A stretch of 64,000 nucleotides of DNA from the NCBI RefSeq assembly GCF_016464385.1, contig NZ_JADMLH010000004.1, positions 186,001-250,000 of the forward strand, written 5' to 3'. The number at the start of each line of letters is the position of its first letter. Position 1 is the first letter of the stretch. Below, one piece after another: positions 58,711 through 64,000 of this stretch. The DNA is from Nucisporomicrobium flavum (GTDB lineage: Bacteria > Actinomycetota > Actinomycetes > Mycobacteriales > Micromonosporaceae). The position numbers were made by a program, and so were the translations under genes. Under the pieces are notes generated by a model. The model made no database searches and was not told the DNA's origin. It saw nothing but the letters and a program-made list of their open reading frames with translations.

Positions 58711-59723
58711 CCCCGGTAGAGCTCCACCGGGAGGTACAGCCCCTGCCGGGCGGCGCGCATGGCGGCCATCGTGCGGGAGCCGGCGTCGAGCTTCGCCATC
58801 ACGTGCTCGACGTGGGAGATCACCGTACGCGGGCTGACGAACAGGGCGGCCGCGATGCGGGCGTTGGACCAGCCCTCCACCAGCCCGCCCAGCACCTCCA
58901 GCTCGCGCCGCGTGAGCCCGTGCAGCGGCGGGGCGGTGGCCACCAGGAGCACGGCACGGAAGGTGCCGGGCGCGACGGCGGCGCACGACAGTGCGGTGAC
59001 CCGCACCAGCTCGCCGGTGCGGATGCCGGCGTCCACCGGATACAGGAACGACGTGCAGGCGCCGTCACGTTCCAGCCGGGCGGCGGCGACGTCCGCCACG
59101 GCGGACCCGGGGTGAACCACCGGATGGCCGGCGCGCCCCGGCAGGGGCTCTATCCGCCCGGAACGGGTCAGGACAGCGGCGGCGTCGGCCTCCCCGACGA
59201 TGCCGGCGATCGTGCGGACGGACCGCAGGGGGTCGAGCGCGGCGGCGATCAGCGGCAGCACCCGCTGCAGCAGCGCGCACGCCTCGTCGCTCGCCGGCGT
59301 GACATCGCCGCTTTTGAACCACAGCAGCCCGAGACAGCGGCCGTCGGGTGTGATCAGCCCCGCGCCGAGGCCCTCGCGGAACCCCGCCGGCTGCAGATGC
59401 TCGGCCCACGTGGGCAGCTCCATCGGGGCCACCGGCAGATCCTTCACCCGCATCGGGCGTGCGGCGCGCAGGAGGGAGGCGCGCTCTATCTCGTCGACGA
59501 AGGTGCTGCTGTCGAGGTACTGATGGATCGGCTCGTAGCCGCGCCGCGCGACCGGCACCTGCACCCGCCGCTCGGCATCGAAGAGCGAGATCAGAGCCGC
59601 GTCGAAGCGGTACACCCGGCGCAACGGCTCCAGGAGGGCCAGCGCGCGCTCCTCGGCCGCGCCGCCGACAGCCGCCACGGCGGCGATCTGCGCCACCGTG
59701 CCTTCCGGATCGACCGGTGCCAC
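58707..59723 (-). CDS. LuxR-type transcriptional regulator with GAF-like sensor
   Basis: 338-residue regulator. The N-terminal 170 residues resemble a GAF sensor (L-E-P-L-R-R-V-Y-R-F-D-A-A-L-I-S-L). The C-terminal LuxR HTH (about 270-330) reads L-T-R-R-E-L-E-V-L-G-G-L-V-E-G-W-S-N and then S-P-R-T-V-I-S-H-V-E-H-V-M. No receiver domain is present, so it is probably ligand or redox controlled rather than phosphorylated. The start is GTG. The target is unknown. Confidence 0.88.
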   Translation of the reverse strand: MAPVDPEGTVAQIAAVAAVGGAAEERALALLEPLRRVYRFDAALISLFDAERRVQVPVARRGYEPIHQYLDSSTFVDEIERASLLRAARPMRVKDLPVAPMELPTWAEHLQPAGFREGLGAGLITPDGRCLGLLWFKSGDVTPASDEACALLQRVLPLIAAALDPLRSVRTIAGIVGEADAAAVLTRSGRIEPLPGRAGHPVVHPGSAVADVAAARLERDGACTSFLYPVDAGIRTGELVRVTALSCAAVAPGTFRAVLLVATAPPLHGLTRRELEVLGGLVEGWSNARIAAALFVSPRTVISHVEHVMAKLDAGSRTMAAMRAARQGLYLPVELYRG

Positions 59724-59805
59724 GCCACCATCACCGTCCCGGGACCCACCAACCTCCGAGCGACGGCCCGAGCGTAGTGCCTGTTCCGGACCCCGGCGAC
59801 GCTCG

Positions 59806-60168
59806 TCACCGCCGCGGGTGACGCAGGCCGGCCCCCAGGGGGACCGGACGTGGCGTCCACGCGGCGGTGAGCCTGAGCCAGGCGCCCCGGCAGCCCATGA
59901 GGCCGAGCATCTCGGTCAGAACGGGGCTGTCGGCGATGAGCGCGACGTCGTAGCCGCGCGCGGCCCATTCCGCGTACAGCGCGATCACCGCCCGGGCGCC
60001 GGCCACGTCGACGAACGTGAGCCCGGAGAGGTCCAGCCTCACCCGTACGGTCCCGCTCCGGACCGGCATCGCGTTCGCCTGCGACGAGAGCTCCGGGGCG
60101 ACCGCGTGATCGAGCTCTCCGCACAGGCTCACCGTGACCACGCCGGGGCGGCCGGACAGGGCGAGCAC
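59806..60168 (-). CDS. STAS-domain protein lacking the phosphorylatable serine
   Basis: 120-residue single STAS domain of the anti-sigma-factor-antagonist fold (V-S-L-C-G-E-L-D-H, R-L-D-L-S-G-L-T-F-V-D). The position of the SpoIIAA target serine (D-S-S-G-L) reads D-V-A-G-A, so control by phosphorylation by an RsbW-type kinase seems lost. It may be a constitutive antagonist or act in another role. The start is GTG. No anti-sigma kinase is adjacent. Confidence 0.8.
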   Translation of the reverse strand: MLALSGRPGVVTVSLCGELDHAVAPELSSQANAMPVRSGTVRVRLDLSGLTFVDVAGARAVIALYAEWAARGYDVALIADSPVLTEMLGLMGCRGAWLRLTAAWTPRPVPLGAGLRHPRR

Positions 60169-60312
60169 GAGGAAGTGATGACGGCTCCCGGCCGGGGCAT
60201 TTTCCAGGAAGACTCGGCGAACTCCTTACGACCAGAGTTCCCCGAGCCTGCCAGCACGGCAGGGGCCGGCACATCGGAAGAAATGCCGAGAACGAGCGGC
60301 GGGCGCCTCAGC

Positions 60313-61662
60313 TCACTTCGTCTCCATGCTGGGGTTGACCACTTCCCGGACGATCAGCTGGATCGCCGCCACCAGCGGGATGGCGATCAGCGCGCCGATC
60401 ACGCCGAACAGGCCGACGCCCAGCAGGGCGGCGGTCACCGCGGCCACGTCGCTGACCTTCACCGAGCGGCGCATCACGTTCGGGTAGATCAGGTAGTTCT
60501 CCACCTGCTGGTAGATGATGAAGAACACGAGGCAGGCGATGCCGTGCGGCAGCGAGTCCGCGAAGCCGACCAGGCTCACGATGACCGCGCCCAGCGTCGC
60601 GCCGATCTGCGGGATGAGGTCGCACACCGCCACCACCACGGCCAGCGCGAACGGATAACCCAGCCCCAGGATCATGGCGAACACCCAGGTGGAGATGCCG
60701 GCCAGCACGGCGATGGCCAGCGCACCCACCATGTACGCGCCGACCTTCGTCAGGATCTCGTCGGTCAGCAGCCGCACCCGGTGCCGCCGCGACGCCGGGA
60801 CCAGCCCGTACGCCGCCTCCTTGATCCGCTCGAACGCGGCCATGAAGTAGATGGTCAGCACCAGCACGGTCAGGACGTTGAAGATCGTGCCGAACAGCAG
60901 CTTCGCGCCGCCGACCACTCCGCCGAGCGCGTTCGTGACCGTACCCGGGTTGAGTGCGCTGCCCAGCTTCGTCGCGATGTCGTACCGCTCGACCAGGTCG
61001 TTGATCGTCTGATTGCGCTGCAGGCTCTGGATGTAGCCCGGCAGGTTCCCGACCAGCTCACCGGTCTGGGTGACCAGCGGCGGGATGAGCGCGACGACAC
61101 CCCCGCACAGCAGCAGCACGACGGTCAGCGAGACCACGGTGACGGCCAGCCAGCGGGGCAGGCCCCAGCTGCGCAGCCGCACGATCGCCGGGTTCAGCCC
61201 GATCGCCAGGAACATCGCCACGAAGATCAGCACGAGGATCGAGGCGGCGTTGCGCAGGCCCAGGAAGATCCCGTACGCGACCAGCACGCCGAGCCCGCCC
61301 AGCAGGCCGATGAGGAACGGGTTGCGCCGGTTCAGCGGGGGACCGGGCGCCCCGAAATCGCCGCTGACGAGCTCCGCAGCCGCCGCGTCCCCCAGCCTGC
61401 CGGCGCCGCCCTCTGACGTGCGGGCGCTGCCCGTGGCGGCCGGGCCGCCCTCCGGCGTGCTGCTTTCTGAGGTGCGCGCGGCAGCCGCGCTGCTTTCCGG
61501 ATCGCGGGCCACGGCACCGGGCGCCGCCGCCGTCATGCCCGGTGCATCCGCCGGCACCGGGTCCGGGTCGACGGCGCGCGTCGCGTCCGTGGCGGGTGCG
61601 GGGACCGGCGTCGCGGGAACCTCGTCGGGACGGGGCTCGTCAGCCGTCACCGTTACCTCCAC
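60313..61662 (-). CDS. AI-2E family transporter-like membrane protein
   Basis: 449-residue membrane protein of the AI-2E/TqsA/YdiK family. An N-terminal Ala/Pro/Ser-rich cytoplasmic tail of about 110 residues precedes eight predicted helices (from R-R-N-P-F-L-I-G-L-L). The family loop D-L-I-P-Q-I-G-A-T-L-G and the late Y-L-I-Y-P-N-V-M are present. Family members have been linked to signal export and Na+/H+ exchange; substrate unknown here. Confidence 0.88.
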   Translation of the reverse strand: MEVTVTADEPRPDEVPATPVPAPATDATRAVDPDPVPADAPGMTAAAPGAVARDPESSAAAARTSESSTPEGGPAATGSARTSEGGAGRLGDAAAAELVSGDFGAPGPPLNRRNPFLIGLLGGLGVLVAYGIFLGLRNAASILVLIFVAMFLAIGLNPAIVRLRSWGLPRWLAVTVVSLTVVLLLCGGVVALIPPLVTQTGELVGNLPGYIQSLQRNQTINDLVERYDIATKLGSALNPGTVTNALGGVVGGAKLLFGTIFNVLTVLVLTIYFMAAFERIKEAAYGLVPASRRHRVRLLTDEILTKVGAYMVGALAIAVLAGISTWVFAMILGLGYPFALAVVVAVCDLIPQIGATLGAVIVSLVGFADSLPHGIACLVFFIIYQQVENYLIYPNVMRRSVKVSDVAAVTAALLGVGLFGVIGALIAIPLVAAIQLIVREVVNPSMETK

Positions 61663-61764
61663 TCGCGTCCGGGGAGGTCACCCACGCGGCGACCGGAGAT
61701 CCCGGCGGGCAATGTATCGGTCGGGCCGTATGACCCGCCACCCGCCGGGCGGCGTGTCCGCTGG

Positions 61765-63363
61765 TCAGTCGGCGTCGGCGCCGACGCGGGTGGTGGAGGA
61801 CGGGCGGGAGGTCACCTTGGCGGAGGCGGTGACCTTCGCCGGGGTCGCGGCCGGTGCCGGGCCCGCCTTGTCCTGCGGCTGGCCGGCCGCGGCGACCGGG
61901 GAAGCCTGCGGCGCCACCGTCGCGGTCCCGGTGGCCGGTGCGGCGGCGTTGCCGCCGGCCGGGGCAGCGGTCGCGCTTCCGGCGGCCGGAGCCGCCGCGG
62001 CCTGGGCTGGGTTCGACGTGGCCTGGGCCGGGTTCGGCCTGGCCTGGGCCGGGTTCGGCGTGGCCGGGGCGGGAGCCGGAGTCGCCGCGCGTGCGGTGTC
62101 CGGGGCGTCGTCCTCGTCGTCGGGCGAGGCCGCCGCCGCGAGCACAGCCGCCGCGGCCAGCTCGGCGACGCGCTTGGCCTCCTTCTGCACCTGGCGGCGT
62201 ACGTCGGTGGCGTGGCGCTGGGCGGCCTCACCCGCGCGCTTGGCCTCCGCCACGTGCTGGAGTTCGGTCTCGAGTTCGCGCTGCACCTCGGCCAGTCGCT
62301 GCTGGACGCGGTCCGCCTCGCGCTCGGCGGAACGGGCCTGCTCCTCGGCGTCGGCGAGCCTCTTCTCCGCCGCGGTGACCTTGGCCTGGGCCGCCTCGAG
62401 GTCGCGGGCGGCCACGGCCGCCTTCTCCTGGTGGCCGGCGATCTCCTTGCGGACCGCGGTGGCCTGCTCGTCGGAGCGGCGCAGGACCTCCTCGGCGTAC
62501 TTGTCGGCCTCGCTGCGCAGGTCGGCGCACTGCTTCTCGGCGGCGGCGCGCATCTGGCCGAGCTCCTGGACGACCTCCTGGCGGCGCTCGCCGACCTCGC
62601 GCTCGACGGTGGCGCGGAGCTCCTTGAGCTGCCGGTCCGCCTCGGCGCGCAGCTGGGCGATCTCCTGCTGGGCCTTGTCGCGCAGCGCCTTGATCTCCTG
62701 GTCGGCCTGGACCCGCGTGGACTTGGCGTAGCCGTCGGCCTCGGAGCGGATCCGCTGCGTCTCCTGGGCGGTGCGCTCGCTGAGCTGCTGGGCCTCGGCG
62801 CGGGCGCGGGAGAGGATCGCTTCCGCCTCGGCGCGCATCTGCTCGGCACCCTGGCGGGTCGCGGCGACGGCCTTCTCGGCGGCGGCGCGGCGGGCGGCGT
62901 CGACCTTCTCCTCCTCGGCCCGGCGGGCGGCGAGGGCGATCTCGAAGTCGCGGATGCCGTTGTGCGCGTGCGCTTCGGCCTCGGCGCGGATGCGCTCGGC
63001 CTCGGCGAGGCGGGCGGCGATGTCGTCGGTGGCCGAGCTCTTGATGTCCGCGGCGACTTCCTCGGCCTTGGCGAGGATCTCCTCGACCTTGGGGCCCAGG
63101 TGGCGGAAGGACACCTCGGCGCCGACACCAGGGTTGCGGCGGGCCTGCGCCAGCTCCTGCTGCAGCCGGTCGAGCTGGCCCATCATCGCCTGGTTCTGCA
63201 GCTGGGCGCTGTCGCGCTCGCTGATCAGCGTGGCGATCTCCGTCTCCGCGCGGGCGACGTAGCGCTCGACCTGTTTCTTCTCGTAACCCCGCAGGGCGGT
63301 CTCGAAGCTGGGCTCCGGAGGGGTCTCCCCGCCGAGGCCGAAGATTTCACCGCCGTGCGACAT
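61765..63363 (-). CDS. DivIVA/Scy-like long coiled-coil protein
   Basis: 532-residue protein. A short N-terminus with a DivIVA-like F-E-T-A-L-R-G-Y-E-K-K-Q-V-E-R-Y-V is followed by about 380 residues of continuous coiled coil (A-E-A-E-R-I-R-A-E-A-E-A-H) and an Ala/Pro-rich tail of 120 residues with three copies of (A)-x-x-N-P-A-Q. Such proteins organise polar growth and cell-wall synthesis in filamentous actinobacteria. I chose the ATG at 63363 with GAGG 9 bp upstream; three codons earlier is another ATG without a spaced site. Confidence 0.82.
   Translation of the reverse strand: MSHGGEIFGLGGETPPEPSFETALRGYEKKQVERYVARAETEIATLISERDSAQLQNQAMMGQLDRLQQELAQARRNPGVGAEVSFRHLGPKVEEILAKAEEVAADIKSSATDDIAARLAEAERIRAEAEAHAHNGIRDFEIALAARRAEEEKVDAARRAAAEKAVAATRQGAEQMRAEAEAILSRARAEAQQLSERTAQETQRIRSEADGYAKSTRVQADQEIKALRDKAQQEIAQLRAEADRQLKELRATVEREVGERRQEVVQELGQMRAAAEKQCADLRSEADKYAEEVLRRSDEQATAVRKEIAGHQEKAAVAARDLEAAQAKVTAAEKRLADAEEQARSAEREADRVQQRLAEVQRELETELQHVAEAKRAGEAAQRHATDVRRQVQKEAKRVAELAAAAVLAAAASPDDEDDAPDTARAATPAPAPATPNPAQARPNPAQATSNPAQAAAAPAAGSATAAPAGGNAAAPATGTATVAPQASPVAAAGQPQDKAGPAPAATPAKVTASAKVTSRPSSTTRVGADAD
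62000..62062 (-). repeat. 21-bp coding tandem repeat in the DivIVA/Scy-like gene
   Basis: Three 21-bp units starting at 62000, 62021 and 62042 share GCCTGGGCCGGGTTCGGCSTG and encode the heptad with N-P-A-Q on the minus strand. The first copy has two or three changes. They sit in the disordered C-terminal tail. Confidence 0.85.
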
Positions 63364-63507
63364 GCTGTCCATCCTCACATACGCCTCGTCCCGTGACGGG
63401 CCGATACACACCGGCCTGGCCGGGACTGTGCGTCTGGTCGTGGTTTCCACCCACCCGCCCGAAACGGGTGGAGCATTTGTCCGTGCTCAGGCTACGCGGG
63501 GAAAACC

Positions 63508-63544
63508 AGCGGGCCGTACCGGAGGTGCTCCGGTACGGCCCGCT
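63508..63544 (-). terminator. 17-bp perfect hairpin terminator of the last gene
   Basis: The arms at 63508-63524 and 63528-63544 are exact reverse complements (17 bp) with a GTG loop. On the minus strand the stem is followed by GGTTTTCCCC, which supplies a short U-run. It lies 86 bp after the stop of the partial coiled-coil gene and separates it from the DivIVA/Scy-like gene. Confidence 0.88.
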
Positions 63545-63567
63545 CACACGTCTTCGCACAGCCGGCC

Positions 63568-63616
63568 CGGTCCCTTAACCGTTGCGCACCGCCCGGGGTG
63601 GCGCAACCGGGGACCG
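63568..63616 (-). terminator. Second hairpin in tandem after the last gene
   Basis: Outer arms CGGTCCC/GGGACCG (63568-63574, 63610-63616) and inner CCGTTGCG/CGCAACCGG form a long imperfect stem just 14 bp after the stop at 63630. It precedes the stronger hairpin at 63508-63544, so the two act as tandem terminators. Confidence 0.6.
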
Positions 63617-63629
63617 AGTGGTGAAAAAC

Positions 63630-64000
63630 TCAGCTCGTCTTCGCCGCAACTTCCGGCTTGTCCGCGTCCGCGCCGTCCTCGGCGGCACGCTGCGCCGGGG
63701 CTTCCGGTGCGGCGGCCTCGGCGCCCTTGGCCTGGGCCTGCACCGTCTCGACCGCCTTGGCCGCGGCACCGCCGACCGTGGGGACCAGGCCGGAGAGACC
63801 GGACAACATCTGGCCGAGCTGGTTGGTGACGGCGTCCTTCTGACGGGTGAGGTCCTCGACCTCGCGGCGGGCGGCCTGCGTGGTGAGCTCAGCCTCCGTG
63901 CGCGCATCGCTCAGCAGGCGCTGTGCCTCGCTGCGCGCCTCGGTGACGGTCTTGTCCGCGTGGGCGCGGGCCTTCTCCACGGTCTCGACCGCGTGCCGCT
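63630..64000 (-). CDS. Coiled-coil protein, partial (N-terminus outside window)
   Basis: At least 123 codons of the C-terminal part. The visible stretch is a coiled coil (T-V-E-K-A-R-A-H-A-D-K-T-V-T-E-A-R-S-E-A) followed by an Ala/Glu/Pro-rich tail that ends E-V-A-A-K-T-S. The frame stays open to the window edge (R-H-A-V-E-T-V at the border), so the start is outside. It resembles DivIVA-family or Scy/FilP-type cytoskeletal proteins and lies next to another such gene. Confidence 0.7.
   Translation of the reverse strand, partial: RHAVETVEKARAHADKTVTEARSEAQRLLSDARTEAELTTQAARREVEDLTRQKDAVTNQLGQMLSGLSGLVPTVGGAAAKAVETVQAQAKGAEAAAPEAPAQRAAEDGADADKPEVAAKTS

Overview
The window is very GC-rich, uses GTG and TTG starts freely, has almost no gaps between genes, and carries gene blocks typical of high-GC actinobacteria: argS-lysA-hom-thrC, thrB-rho-rpmE-prfA-prmC-sua5-glyA-atp operon, then DUF2550-adenosyltransferase-murA and nucS. 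A stand-alone nitric oxide synthase oxygenase, DUF6297 and DUF4126 membrane proteins and DivIVA/Scy-like coiled-coil proteins point to Micromonosporaceae, most likely Actinoplanes or a close relative. The genus is inferred, since no rRNA is present.

Layout. 1-6495: a DUF3105 membrane protein (cut by the window edge) diverges from argS, lysA, hom, a VOC protein and thrC. 6496-13001: an accessory efflux block (MarR regulator, RND permease, MFS transporter, small membrane protein) separates thrC from thrB. 13080-16432: thrB and rho, the latter with an attenuator-like leader and ending in a strong terminator. 16684-20429: nitric oxide synthase faces a three-gene RNA-repair operon (T4 Rnl1-like ligase, polynucleotide kinase-phosphatase, small ligase). 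20647-28105: rpmE and prfA, then a beta-propeller protein and a GGDEF protein on the other strand, then prmC, a short YrdC, a low-molecular-weight phosphatase and a full-length Sua5. 28102-31397: an SDR-DUF2867 protein, glyA and atpI. 31609-40428: atpZ and the F1Fo ATP synthase genes, but with an LCP-family gene and a terminator between atpD and atpC. 40438-43639: DUF2550, a PduO-type adenosyltransferase, murA and a small membrane protein. 43780-51740: a 3-hydroxyacyl-CoA dehydrogenase facing a six-gene minus-strand cluster (DUF4126, polytopic membrane protein, FtsK-like ATPase with three ATPase-like domains, coiled-coil membrane protein, ABC ATPase, ABC permease). 51800-64000: nucS, a secreted ThuA-ricin protein, an ABC/DUF6297 pair, an aldehyde dehydrogenase, a small Cys/His protein, an alpha/beta hydrolase, a GAF-LuxR regulator, a STAS protein, an AI-2E family protein and two coiled-coil proteins, the last cut by the window edge.

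How the genes work together. The core genes cover Arg-tRNA charging, aspartate-family amino acids, termination of transcription and translation, release-factor methylation, t6A synthesis, one-carbon metabolism, ATP synthesis and the first committed step of peptidoglycan. The parts most worth following are accessory: the RNA-repair operon, the FtsK-like membrane cluster, the interrupted atp operon with a repeat-filled atpC leader, and families of short GC-rich tandem repeats in several spacers. Convergent genes are packed so tightly that three pairs share their stop codons.
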